This document shows positions 7,517-16,205 of a stretch of 64,000 bases of DNA, one piece after another (position 1 is the first letter of the stretch; every line of letters starts with the position of its first letter). A program made the position numbers and the translations under genes. Below the pieces are notes generated by a model. The model had not been told where the DNA came from. It searched no databases and was given only the letters and a program-made list of their open reading frames with translations. Source of the DNA: JAICMB01 sp963795935 (GTDB lineage Bacteria > Acidobacteriota > Terriglobia > Bryobacterales > Bryobacteraceae); contig CAWCJO010000004.1 in NCBI GenBank assembly GCA_963795935.1, positions 1,426,001 to 1,490,000 of the forward strand, in the 5' to 3' direction.

Positions 7517-8290
7517 TTACGGCCGATTCGGCGGCGGGCTCGCGGGCGTTTCCGGATTAGCAGGCGTCGGGGGAGCCTTGCGTTCAAACCCCTCCTGATA
7601 CACTTCGACATTCTGCCCCGGCGCCACGATCTTGATAATCCGCCGATTTTCATCGATCCAGAAATCCGCGTTAATCGCGCCACCCCCCGGAGTCGGCATA
7701 TTCCCCGAGACGTGATACAAGCTGACGGTCTTGTTCGCGAATTGTACCGGCTCCTGGCCTTTTGCGACCACCGTCAGCGGTTCCTCCGCAGCCTGACTCG
7801 TAATGTAAGCGTAGAACTGCTGCGGTTCGGCCGTGTCGAGCTTGACCCGCGGCATCAACAACGACCACGGGAAAAGCGGCAAGGGATAATTCACAACTAC
7901 ATCGCCCGCATGGATCTTTTCCTGCTTGACGGCCTCGCCCTGCCCGGTATCGGTCCGGCTCTCGGCCTTTTCAGCCGCGAACGTCACTTTCACCGCCATC
8001 TGCGCCTTCCCCATCTGGCCTTTTGCCATGGCCTCGACCGGGTTGTAGTCGGCATCCGTGATCACCTGAAAATCCTGAATATTGATCTTCACCACGCCCA
8101 TGTCCGCCGAACCCGACCCGTCCAGCGTGATCAGGCCATTCGCGCTCGTAATCGCATACGTCTCGGAGCCGAACGGCTTGCCGGAAAGATAAATGGTGAA
8201 CTTACCGGACATGTCGGGGGGGGCGGCAAACGCGCACATCCCCGACAGCAGGACAGCCAATTTCGGCAGCAGCGGGCAAACTCGTAGCAT
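7517..8290 (-). CDS. Exported protein of unknown function
   Basis: The chosen start, ATG 8290, gives a good Sec signal peptide (MLRVCPLLPKLAVLLSGMCA, cleaved near FAAPP). The mature protein of about 235 residues is rich in beta-strand patterns (GKFTIYLSGKPFGSETYAIT) and ends in a proline-rich tail (APPTPANPETPASPPPNRP). No catalytic motif is recognised; the pattern resembles periplasmic beta-barrel or lipocalin-like proteins found in Acidobacteria. It is transcribed divergently from the M14 peptidase with only 22 bp between start codons, so their promoters must overlap. Confidence 0.72.
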   Translation of the reverse strand: MLRVCPLLPKLAVLLSGMCAFAAPPDMSGKFTIYLSGKPFGSETYAITSANGLITLDGSGSADMGVVKINIQDFQVITDADYNPVEAMAKGQMGKAQMAVKVTFAAEKAESRTDTGQGEAVKQEKIHAGDVVVNYPLPLFPWSLLMPRVKLDTAEPQQFYAYITSQAAEEPLTVVAKGQEPVQFANKTVSLYHVSGNMPTPGGGAINADFWIDENRRIIKIVAPGQNVEVYQEGFERKAPPTPANPETPASPPPNRP

Positions 8291-8312
8291 AATGCCGTAT
8301 CCTACTACTTTT

Positions 8313-11060
8313 ATGAAGACCATCATCTTACTGCTCGCCGCGCTCGCTTTGCCCGCCCTCGCAGCGCCGAAGATCGAGTTCTGGCCGGGCGCCTCCTACG
8401 ACCCTTCCGTCCCAACTGAAAAGCAAGTCCTCGGCTACGAGCCGGGTGTGCGCATCTCCTCGCACGAGAACATCCTGAAATATCTGGCGGCCCTGTCGGC
8501 GGCCGAGCCCCGGCGCATGAAGATTCACGACTACGGCACAACGTGGGAAGGCCGGCGGCTGGTTTACGCTGTCATCGGATCGGAAGCGAACATCGCGCGC
8601 CTCGACGAGATCCAGTCCGGCATGAAGCGGCTGGCCGACCCCCGCGCCACATCCGAAGCCGAGGCGCGGCATATCATGAGCAGCCTCCCGGCATTGATCT
8701 GGCTCGCCTACGGCGTCCACGGCAACGAGATTTCCTCGCCCGACGCCGCGCTGATGACGGCCTATCACCTGCTCGCGTCGCGTAACGACAAGCTGGTCGA
8801 GCAGATCCTCGCCAACGACCTCGTCATGATCGATCCGCAGCAGAATCCCGACGGTCGCGACCGCTTCGTGCACGATTTCGAGATCGCGGAAGGGTTGCAG
8901 CCCGACCCCAGCCAGCTCGCGGCGGAACACAACGAGCCGTGGCCCGGCGGCCGCACCAATCACTACTATTTCGACATGAACCGCGACTGGTTCGCTCTGA
9001 CCCAGCCGGCGACTCGCGGCCGCGTCAAAACCCTCCTCGAATGGTATCCGCTGGTCTTCGTGGATCTGCACGAAATGGGCTCCGACGCTACCTACTATTT
9101 CGCTCCGGAAGCCGTGCCCTACAACCCCTACATCACGAAAACGCAGCGCGAGAGCCTGGAATGGTTCGGGCGCAACAACGCCCGCTGGTTCGACCAGTAC
9201 GGCTTTACGTATTTCACGCGCGAAGGCTACGACGAGTTTTATCCCGGTTACGGCGCGAGCTGGCCTTTGTATTACGGTTCCATCGGAATGACCTACGAAC
9301 AGGCCTCCACGCGCGGCCTTGTCGTACGCAAGGCGAACGGGACCATCGTGCCGTACAGCGATACCGTGCGGGAACATTTCGTATCGTCGATTTCGAGCTG
9401 CGAGACGGCGGCGCGCAATCGCGAGAAGCTGCTGGCCAACTTCTATGAATACCGGCGCAGCGCCATCGACGAAGCCAATAAGGGCGCGGTGCGGGAATAC
9501 ATTCTGCCGCGCACGGGCGATACCTCGACCGTCGACAAGCTGGCGTCGAATTTGGCTGAGCAGGGAATCGAGGTCAAGCGCGCCAAGTCGGCTTTTCAAA
9601 ACGCCGGCAAGGAATACCCCGCCGGAAGTTATGTAGTGCCCGTCGCGCAGCCTTCCATGCGGCTCCTGCGCGCGCTTCTCGACCCGCAGGTCTCCATGGA
9701 ACCGGAGTTCCTGCAAGCTGAAGAGCGTCGCCGCAAGGAGCGGCTGCCGAGCGAAATGTACGACGTCACCGCATGGTCGCTTCCGCTGGCGTACAACATC
9801 TCCTCGATCGCCAGCGCGACCGTTTCCCACGGCGATTTCGAGCCTGACGCCCCGGGCCGCATTATTGAAGGCGGCATCACGGGAAGCGCGCCGTCGGTCG
9901 CCTATCTCGTACCTTGGGGAACCACTGCGTCGGCGCGATTCCTGGCAACCGCGTTGCAGCGCGATGTGCATATCACGAGCACCGACAAAGAGTTCAAGTT
10001 GGCAGGGAAGACTTTTCCGCGTGGCACGCTTATTATCGAGGTGAAGAAGAACCCCGCCGATCTGACGCGCACGGTCGAAGCGCTCGCGAAAGCTACGGGC
10101 GCGGAGGTCGATACGACCGATACGGGCTGGGTCGACGAAGGCGCCAATTTCGGCAGCCATCACGTCTTCGCCGTGCCGCGCACCAGGATCGCAATGGCTT
10201 GGGACCGTCCCACTAACTCGACCGCGGCCGGCGCGACGCGTTTCGTTCTGGAGCGCGAGTATGGCTACCCGGTCACGGTGGTCCGCACCCCGCAGCTTGC
10301 CTCCGGCGACCTCAGCCAGTTCAACGTCGTCATTCTGCCCGATGCCGGCGGGTTCGGAGGCGGCGAGAGCTACGCGGCGGTGCTCGGCGCGGGCGGCCTG
10401 CGGCGGTTGAAAGAGTGGGTCGAGGACGGCGGCACGTTGATCGGCGTTGGCGCCGGCGCCGTCACATTTCTGGCCGATCCGAAAGTGCAGTTCCTGTCGA
10501 TTTCCGGGGAAAATACGCCGCGCGTAAGCGCCGAGCCGCCAAGAACGAGTGAGCGCGGGACTGCGGGCGGCGGTTCCTCCTCGGGCGAGGCGGCCCGCAC
10601 GGGCCACACGCCCGGCAAGCTGCTGGCGAGCGAAGCCGATTTTGAAAAAGCCATTCAGCCCGATACCGCGCAGCCCGATTCGCTGCATGGCGTCTTGCTG
10701 CGCGCCAAGGTCGACCCGGAGCACTGGAGCACGGTGGGCGCCCCCGATACCGTGAATGTGCTGGTGCAGGGCCGCGCCATTTTCACGCCGGTCAAAATGG
10801 ACAAGGGCATCAACGCCGCATACTACCTCGGCCCCGATCGGATTCTCGCCAGCGGATACATGTGGGAGCAGAACCGCAAACAGCTCGCCTACAAGCCGTT
10901 CGAAGTAGTCCAGCGCGACGGCCGCGGGTTCGTCGTCGGCTTCACTTCCGATCCCAACTTCCGCGGTTATATGGACGGCTTGAATCTGCTGTTTCTAAAC
11001 GCCGTATTCCGCGGCCCCGCGCACGCGGTGGCCGCTGGCCGCGGCGGCGGCGGGGAATAG
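8313..11060 (+). CDS. Exported zinc carboxypeptidase, M14 family
   Basis: This is a 915-residue secreted metallopeptidase. The signal peptide is MKTIILLLAALALPALAA. The catalytic domain spans about residues 45-400: the first zinc ligands lie in GVHGNEISS (about 132-140), the third in FVDLHEMG (about 250), and the likely general-base glutamate in GMTYEQAS (about 325). The C-terminal half (about 440-890) has alternating alpha/beta segments and a glutamine-amidotransferase-like part (VILPDAGGFGGG, ending GFVVGFTSDPNFRGYMDGLN), a layout known from large bacterial M14 proteins. A short Gly/Ser-rich insert (about 750-770) looks like a linker. It probably trims peptides outside the cytoplasmic membrane. 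Confidence 0.9.
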   Translation: MKTIILLLAALALPALAAPKIEFWPGASYDPSVPTEKQVLGYEPGVRISSHENILKYLAALSAAEPRRMKIHDYGTTWEGRRLVYAVIGSEANIARLDEIQSGMKRLADPRATSEAEARHIMSSLPALIWLAYGVHGNEISSPDAALMTAYHLLASRNDKLVEQILANDLVMIDPQQNPDGRDRFVHDFEIAEGLQPDPSQLAAEHNEPWPGGRTNHYYFDMNRDWFALTQPATRGRVKTLLEWYPLVFVDLHEMGSDATYYFAPEAVPYNPYITKTQRESLEWFGRNNARWFDQYGFTYFTREGYDEFYPGYGASWPLYYGSIGMTYEQASTRGLVVRKANGTIVPYSDTVREHFVSSISSCETAARNREKLLANFYEYRRSAIDEANKGAVREYILPRTGDTSTVDKLASNLAEQGIEVKRAKSAFQNAGKEYPAGSYVVPVAQPSMRLLRALLDPQVSMEPEFLQAEERRRKERLPSEMYDVTAWSLPLAYNISSIASATVSHGDFEPDAPGRIIEGGITGSAPSVAYLVPWGTTASARFLATALQRDVHITSTDKEFKLAGKTFPRGTLIIEVKKNPADLTRTVEALAKATGAEVDTTDTGWVDEGANFGSHHVFAVPRTRIAMAWDRPTNSTAAGATRFVLEREYGYPVTVVRTPQLASGDLSQFNVVILPDAGGFGGGESYAAVLGAGGLRRLKEWVEDGGTLIGVGAGAVTFLADPKVQFLSISGENTPRVSAEPPRTSERGTAGGGSSSGEAARTGHTPGKLLASEADFEKAIQPDTAQPDSLHGVLLRAKVDPEHWSTVGAPDTVNVLVQGRAIFTPVKMDKGINAAYYLGPDRILASGYMWEQNRKQLAYKPFEVVQRDGRGFVVGFTSDPNFRGYMDGLNLLFLNAVFRGPAHAVAAGRGGGGE

Positions 11061-11190
11061 TGCGGCGAAGCGGCTCTCGCATTCGCGCCGCATTTCCGGT
11101 AAAGTTGTTTGATACTATATTTCCGAATGCGGTCCTCCGCGCATTATCCGCGTTAGCGCCGCAATAACTCAAATTTACTAAGGAGTCTTT

Positions 11191-11562
11191 ATGGCCACGC
11201 CTCCGTCACCGACGCCCAGTACCGGCACGGAAGATTACAGATCCCAATTCAACCGTTTTTTGGCGTCGCCTGAAACGCAGCGGACCGGCAACGGCGTTAC
11301 CGTGGGCGTAGTCAGCAGGATGTCGAACGAAATGTCGCGGAACAATGTCCCCATGAGCCAGGGACATTATCAGGCGGCCACGGACTCGATTCGCAGGGGA
11401 GACGGTATTTGCCGCTATCTCTGGTCGGAAAATCTGCACGTCCTCGATAGCCGGGGATCGGGATTTGTATACAATAGCGGTTTTCAATTTCATAGCGCCC
11501 TGCGATCGACGCATACCGCGCTGAGTGATCGCGATACATGGACGTCGCCTTCCGGTTCTTGA
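11191..11562 (+). CDS. Small protein of unknown function
   Basis: The ATG is preceded by a strong AAGGAG ribosome site at the right distance, so translation is likely. The 123-residue product is hydrophilic with no signal peptide or membrane segment and no recognised domain. The last 50 residues read less like a conserved protein than the first 75, so a frameshift near 11430 shortening a longer gene is possible. Confidence 0.5.
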   Translation: MATPPSPTPSTGTEDYRSQFNRFLASPETQRTGNGVTVGVVSRMSNEMSRNNVPMSQGHYQAATDSIRRGDGICRYLWSENLHVLDSRGSGFVYNSGFQFHSALRSTHTALSDRDTWTSPSGS

Positions 11563-11744
11563 CGGCTCGATAACGCGCACCACGCCACCGCGGAAAAGCG
11601 CGGCGCCCGCGGCTGACCTCATAGGAAGTCGGCAGCTCCGCCCCCCCATAGGAGGTTCGCCTCCTCCCGCATGTTAAAATTCTTGGGCTGCCACGCGTTC
11701 CCGCCATCGCCTCGCTCCAGCCCACCGCTCGAACACGCGCCTGG

Positions 11745-12986
11745 TTGTTCATCTTCCTCCTCGGCTTGTGCGTCCGCATTGTCCCGGTGGTCGTTCAGGA
11801 GCGCTACAAGGACATCCAAACGCCGGAGATGGTCGCGATCGCGAAAACACTGGCCGCGACGGGACATTTCGCCGATCCCTTTCCGACGCCCACCGGGGAA
11901 ACCGCCATTTGTCCCCCCGCATACCCCTTTCTGCTCAGCCTGATCTTTCGCGTATTTGGAATTACCGGCTCAGCCGAGTTCGCCATCCAGTTGCTGGCGT
12001 CCGCCGCCGCCGCGCTGCAATTCGCTCTTCTGCCTTGGCTGGCCGCCGCCACGGGATTCCAACGCTCCGTGGGAATCGTCGCTGGATATTTCGGCGCCGC
12101 CATCCCGTTCTGGTTTTGGATCGAAACGAAGGGCTCCTACGATACGGCATACACGGGCCTCTTCGTCGTCGCCCTGCTGGCCGTGTTCGCTCAACGCGTG
12201 ATCGCAAGCAACGCGGGGCTGCCGCTTTGGTACGGGCTTGCCTGGGGCTTCACGCTGCTTTTCAACCCGGCGTTCATAACCGTGCTCGCCGCCTTATGCG
12301 CGCTGCGAATCCTGCGCCCCGGCGGCGATTCACGAATCGCGGCATTGCGCGACGTGATGCTGACCGCCGGGCTGGCGGCCCTCCTCCTGGTCCCCTGGAC
12401 CCTCAGGAATTACGCGCAGTTCGGCAGCCTTTTCCTCATCCGCGATAATTACGGACTCGAGCTCAGCCTCAGCAACGGGCCGAAATCGAGACCCCTCTTC
12501 GACGAAAATACGCGCCCCGATGGACCCTACGCGACCCATCCTTTTCGCGACCCCGGCGAGGCGCGGCGTCTCCGCGTCATGGGCGAGCCAAGCTACTTCG
12601 AGCAGAAGAAAGCCGAAGCCTTCGCATGGATACGGAGCAATCCCGCTGCATTCGCGCGCCTCACGGCTCTGCGGATCCTCTACTTCTGGTTTCCGCTGCT
12701 AAACGCCCCGTGGAAGACGTTATTTAGCGCCGCCATCACGATCGCCGGAATCGCCGGATTGATAATTTCATCCCGAAAGGATCGCGCCGCATTCTACCTG
12801 TTCTCGACCGTATTGATCGTATATCCGTTGCCGTATTACATCATGCAAGTGGATGTTCGCTACCGCTATCCGCTGTATTGCCCGCTGCTGTTGTGCGCTG
12901 TGTATGCGCTGTCCGTTTGGGCTCCCGCGAGGAAGCGGGAACCGACGGCCGCCTCCGTCGCTGGTAACGCGCCGCAAACAACGTAG
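11745..12986 (+). CDS. Multi-pass membrane protein, GT39/ArnT-like glycosyltransferase
   Basis: There are about ten hydrophobic segments across 413 residues. The first luminal loop is long and carries a charged pair in the position of the catalytic acid in lipid-linked sugar transferases (ERYKDIQTPEM, then ICPPAYPFLL). PPAYPFLL resembles the PGYP loop of dolichyl-phosphate-sugar-type transferases. The TTG at 11745 is used as start; the frame is open further upstream, so the N-terminus may be longer. The likely role is transfer of a sugar from a polyprenyl carrier to an envelope acceptor. The family assignment is by pattern only. Confidence 0.7.
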   Translation: MFIFLLGLCVRIVPVVVQERYKDIQTPEMVAIAKTLAATGHFADPFPTPTGETAICPPAYPFLLSLIFRVFGITGSAEFAIQLLASAAAALQFALLPWLAAATGFQRSVGIVAGYFGAAIPFWFWIETKGSYDTAYTGLFVVALLAVFAQRVIASNAGLPLWYGLAWGFTLLFNPAFITVLAALCALRILRPGGDSRIAALRDVMLTAGLAALLLVPWTLRNYAQFGSLFLIRDNYGLELSLSNGPKSRPLFDENTRPDGPYATHPFRDPGEARRLRVMGEPSYFEQKKAEAFAWIRSNPAAFARLTALRILYFWFPLLNAPWKTLFSAAITIAGIAGLIISSRKDRAAFYLFSTVLIVYPLPYYIMQVDVRYRYPLYCPLLLCAVYALSVWAPARKREPTAASVAGNAPQTT

Positions 12987-12998
12987 CCTCATCGCGCC

Positions 12999-13156
12999 AT
13001 GCCCACGCCAGCATCTTTTTTGGAATCGCCATCCGCATGTACTATGACGATCACCCGCCGGCGCACTTTCACGCCGCTTACGGGGAGCGCGAAGCGAAGA
13101 TCGCCATCGAGGGGTTCGAGGTAAAGCCGCTGAATCCCATTCCGCCATTGGAGTAG
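12999..13156 (+). pseudogene. DUF4160 protein, one-base frameshift near its start
   Basis: FFGIAIRMYYDDHPPAHFHA is the hallmark of DUF4160, a short family often paired with DUF2442 in toxin-antitoxin-like modules. It continues as YGEREAKIAIEGFEVKPLNP to a TAG at 13154. The natural start MPT (ATG 12999) is one base out of frame with this, near the CCACGCCAGC stretch, so one base is missing. The full product would be only about 52 residues, somewhat shorter than usual. Confidence 0.7.
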
Positions 13157-13159
13157 AAA

Positions 13160-13414
13160 ATGAATCGAGTCGTCCGCGTCAGCGCGGGTCCGCCATACGC
13201 GTTAGAGGTAACGTTCGCCGATGGCGCGAGCGGAAAGATCGATCTGTCTTCAAGGCTCTTCGGTCCCGTTTTTGAACCGCTCCGCGACCCAGCCCTCTTT
13301 GCTCAGGCGCGAGTGGACGAGTATGGCGCCGTGTGCTGGCCGAATGGGGCCGATCTTGCCCCGGATGCCCTCTACCGGACGATCTCTTCGACCTCCGCAA
13401 ACTACAGCAGATGA
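13160..13414 (+). CDS. DUF2442 protein
   Basis: This 84-residue protein starts 3 bp after the DUF4160 stop. VRVSAGPPYALEVTFADGAS and the DLSSRLFGPVFEPLRDP...EYGAVCWPNGADLAPDALY pattern are typical of DUF2442. The pair is widely seen as a putative toxin-antitoxin unit, though the biochemistry is not established. Its 3' end overlaps ribA, transcribed towards it, by 13 bp. Confidence 0.85.
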   Translation: MNRVVRVSAGPPYALEVTFADGASGKIDLSSRLFGPVFEPLRDPALFAQARVDEYGAVCWPNGADLAPDALYRTISSTSANYSR

Positions 13415-13989
13415 CCCATCTTCTGCTTCTTCGTCCGCAAATAACCCTGCGACGATTCGTGCGGCGCGATGATGCACGGAATGCGTTCCGTTACCTCGAT
13501 GCCGGCGCGCTCCAGCGCGGCGATCTTGTCGGGGTTGTTCGATAACAGCCGCACGCGCCGCACCCCGAAGTAGCGCAAAATTTCCGCCGGTATCCGGTAA
13601 TTGCGCAGGTCGGCCTCGAATCCCAGCCGCTCGTTCGCTTCCACCGTGTCCGCGCCCGCGTCCTGCAACTCATAAGCGCGCAGTTTATTCAACAATCCGA
13701 TCCCGCGCCCCTCCTGATGCTCATACACGATCAGGCCGCGGCCTTCTTCGGCAATGAGGTTCAGCGACAGCTCCAGTTGCGAGCGGCAATCGCAGCGCAA
13801 ACTGTGAAAGACATCCCCCGTGAGGCACTGCGAGTGAATGCGCAGCAGCGCGGGTTCTTCTCCCTCCAGTTCCCCCATTCGAAGCGCCACGCACTCCTCC
13901 CGCGCCTCCCCATAACGTCCTTCGAATCCGTAGATCCGAAAGTGCCCAAAGCGGCTGGGGAAATTCGCCTCCGCTACCTTTGTAATCAT
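13402..13989 (-). CDS. ribA: GTP cyclohydrolase II
   Basis: It catalyses the first step of riboflavin synthesis, opening GTP to diaminopyrimidine ribosyl phosphate, formate and pyrophosphate. The 195-residue size fits the single-domain enzyme. The zinc cysteines are in CLTGDVFHSLRCDC, the catalytic core in YEHQEGRGIGLLNKLRAYELQD, and the GTP-binding end in RRVRLLSNNPDKIAALERAG. No DHBP synthase domain is fused. Start ATG 13989 gives MITKVAEANFPSRFG; the longer open frame upstream is antisense to the sensor kinase and not part of the gene. Confidence 0.95.
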   Translation of the reverse strand: MITKVAEANFPSRFGHFRIYGFEGRYGEAREECVALRMGELEGEEPALLRIHSQCLTGDVFHSLRCDCRSQLELSLNLIAEEGRGLIVYEHQEGRGIGLLNKLRAYELQDAGADTVEANERLGFEADLRNYRIPAEILRYFGVRRVRLLSNNPDKIAALERAGIEVTERIPCIIAPHESSQGYLRTKKQKMGHLL

Positions 13990-14022
13990 TTCTGGAGAGG
14001 TAAAAGCTTTGTTTTCATTATA

Positions 14023-15354
14023 ATGATCGTGAGACCCGCGATGCTTGAACCGCGCCAACTCGTCATCCTGCTGCTCCGCCTCGCGGTAGCCGCATCGCTC
14101 GCCAGCATTCTGACCCGTTTCGGCAGCTTCCAAAGAATGTTGATGCGCGAGGAACGCACTCTGGTGCAGCGCGTCAAACTCGCGCTCAGCCTGGCGGTGG
14201 TCTTCGGCGCCGGCGTTGCCACGCGCGTCCTCACGCGCAATCAATACATGGCCGTCGACCTCGGCATGGAGGGCAGCTTTCTTTCCGGTCTGGTCGGAGG
14301 CTACGCCACCGGACTTCTGTCCGGCATTCTGATCTCGGTCCCCGCCCTGTTCAATGGCGAATTTATATCCCTGCTGTTGTTCGCCGGCGTCGGCGTGCTC
14401 GGCGCCTTGCTGCGCGACTTGACCCCCGATAAAGAGGAGGTCTGGCGCTTCTCCCCGCTGCTCGATTTCAGCTTCTACCGCGCCTTCCGCCTGCGGCAAA
14501 ACCTGCGCCGCACCGCGTTTCAGTTTACTATCCTGCTCAGCATCGTGGCCTGCGAGCTGTTGCGGTTGTGGGCCTCGGCGCTGTTCGGTCCGTCAACCGT
14601 GTTTTGCCTCGCCGGCGTTTGGAAACCGGCATCGCCGCTGGCCGAATTTTTCATCTGCATCAGCGCCATTTTCGCCGTCACCCTCCCTCTGAAAATATGG
14701 AATAACTCGCGCAACGAAAAGAAGCTCGAAGCGCAACAGTTGCGCTTGAACGAGGCGCGGCTCGCGGCCTTGAAAAGTCAGATCAACCCCCACTTTCTGT
14801 TCAACACCCTCAATTCCGTTTCTTCTCTCATCCGCACCAATCCCGAGGAAGCGCGCAACGTCCTATACAAGCTCTCGAGCATCCTGCGCCGCTTGCTGCG
14901 CAAGACCGGCAATCTCACCCCTCTTCGCGAGGAGCTCTCTTTCATCGACAACTACATGGCCATCGAGATGGTCCGCTTCGGCGAAAAGCTGCGCTTCACG
15001 AAAGAGATCGCGCCGGAGACGCTCGACATGCTGGTCCCCAGCATGATGCTCCAGCCCATCATCGAGAACAGCATCCGGCACGGACTGGGCGGTAAGATTG
15101 AAGGCGGGCTGATTCGCGTGCGCAGCGAGATCGTCGCGGCGCGCCTGCACCTCACCGTTGAAGACGACGGCATCGGCATACCGGAGCCGAAACTCGCTAC
15201 GCTCTTCGAGCAGGGTATCGGAGTCAGCAACGTCAACGAGCGCCTCAAGGTCCTGTTCGGAAACGATTACCGCATGTGGATCGAAAGCAAGCCGGGCGAA
15301 GGCACGCGCACGGGAATAGAGATCCAGACGTCGGGCCGGGGTGTCCCTTTGTAA
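14023..15354 (+). CDS. LytS-type sensor histidine kinase
   Basis: The 443-residue membrane kinase has an N-terminal 5TM-LYT region (about residues 10-230, including GSFLSGLVGGYATGLLSGIL). The His_kinase dimerisation box LKSQINPHFLFNTLNSVSSL follows (phospho-acceptor His about 256), then an HATPase domain with IIENSIRHGL (N-box) and EDDGIGIPE (G1). Kinases of this kind usually pair with a LytTR response regulator, but none is adjacent; a methyltransferase follows after 34 bp. ribA is transcribed away from the start, with 33 bp between. Confidence 0.92.
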   Translation: MIVRPAMLEPRQLVILLLRLAVAASLASILTRFGSFQRMLMREERTLVQRVKLALSLAVVFGAGVATRVLTRNQYMAVDLGMEGSFLSGLVGGYATGLLSGILISVPALFNGEFISLLLFAGVGVLGALLRDLTPDKEEVWRFSPLLDFSFYRAFRLRQNLRRTAFQFTILLSIVACELLRLWASALFGPSTVFCLAGVWKPASPLAEFFICISAIFAVTLPLKIWNNSRNEKKLEAQQLRLNEARLAALKSQINPHFLFNTLNSVSSLIRTNPEEARNVLYKLSSILRRLLRKTGNLTPLREELSFIDNYMAIEMVRFGEKLRFTKEIAPETLDMLVPSMMLQPIIENSIRHGLGGKIEGGLIRVRSEIVAARLHLTVEDDGIGIPEPKLATLFEQGIGVSNVNERLKVLFGNDYRMWIESKPGEGTRTGIEIQTSGRGVPL

Positions 15355-15388
15355 TATTCGCCCGCGCCGCGCGTTTCATGTAGAACTC

Positions 15389-16003
15389 ATGCCAGACGAC
15401 AAGATCCCCTCGGCTGCGGCCCTCTTCTTAAAAGAGTACGTCAGGTCCTTCCGCTCCACCGCGTCGGTAACGCCGAGCTCCCGCTATCTGACCGCGGCCC
15501 TCTGCGACCCCATCGACTTCGGCGCCGCGCGCGTGATTGCGGAGTTCGGGCCGGGCACCGGGGCCGTGACAAACGGAATTTTGCGGCGCATGCGGCCGGA
15601 TGCCGTGCTGATCGCGATCGACCGCAACCCGGCTTTCATCGAGCATCTCAGGCGTTCTTCAAAGGACCCGCGTTTGCTCCTAATCCACGGAAGCGCGGAC
15701 GAGCTGGGCCGCATTGTTCGCGACGCCGGACACGAGCGCGTCGATGCCGTGATCTCTTCCCTGGGATTGACGTCCATGGACAATCCTACGCGCCACTCCA
15801 TTTACGATCAGGTGCGCGACTGCCTCCGTCCGGGGGGCGTGCTCACGCAGTATCAGTACCTGACTTCCGCCGCCGGCTGCACTATCGCTGGAAATAATTT
15901 TGACGAGCGCGAGTTTCTAGAAAGCTACTTCGGAAAACTCGCGACCCGGTGGGTCTTCATCAACTTCCCTCCGGCGCGCGTATTCACCTGCCGCAAGACC
16001 TAA
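15389..16003 (+). CDS. SAM-dependent methyltransferase, phospholipid N-methyltransferase-like
   Basis: This 204-residue class I methyltransferase has a SAM-binding motif I AEFGPGTGAVTNGIL (about residues 50-65), acidic motif II IAIDRNPAFIEHL and a later DAVISSLGLTSMD motif. FLKEYVRSFRSTASVTPSSR at the N-terminus is the pattern seen in PmtA-type phosphatidylethanolamine N-methyltransferases and relatives. It probably acts on lipids, but rRNA adenine methylases share part of the fold. It may be cotranscribed with the upstream kinase. Confidence 0.8.
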   Translation: MPDDKIPSAAALFLKEYVRSFRSTASVTPSSRYLTAALCDPIDFGAARVIAEFGPGTGAVTNGILRRMRPDAVLIAIDRNPAFIEHLRRSSKDPRLLLIHGSADELGRIVRDAGHERVDAVISSLGLTSMDNPTRHSIYDQVRDCLRPGGVLTQYQYLTSAAGCTIAGNNFDEREFLESYFGKLATRWVFINFPPARVFTCRKT

Positions 16004-16205
16004 GCCGTCCTACGATTGAGCCGCCCCGTCCGCGACCGGTTATATTGCAAATCGCCACCTGCGGGGACGCCCGCCGCTAACATTCCGCGCCGCGGACGTC
16101 TGCGCCGGCAATGAGACGGCCTCCGACAGCGTCGCAAGCGGCCTCTCACTAAGGTGTATGCTGGCACGCAGCCATTACAATAGTGTTTACAAATCCCGCC
16201 CCGCC

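Noticed and set aside
8328..10724. A long open frame on the minus strand opposite the M14 peptidase
   Set aside because: It mirrors the codon pattern of the real gene in GC-rich DNA, has no ribosome site or known domain, and the plus-strand gene has clear catalytic motifs.
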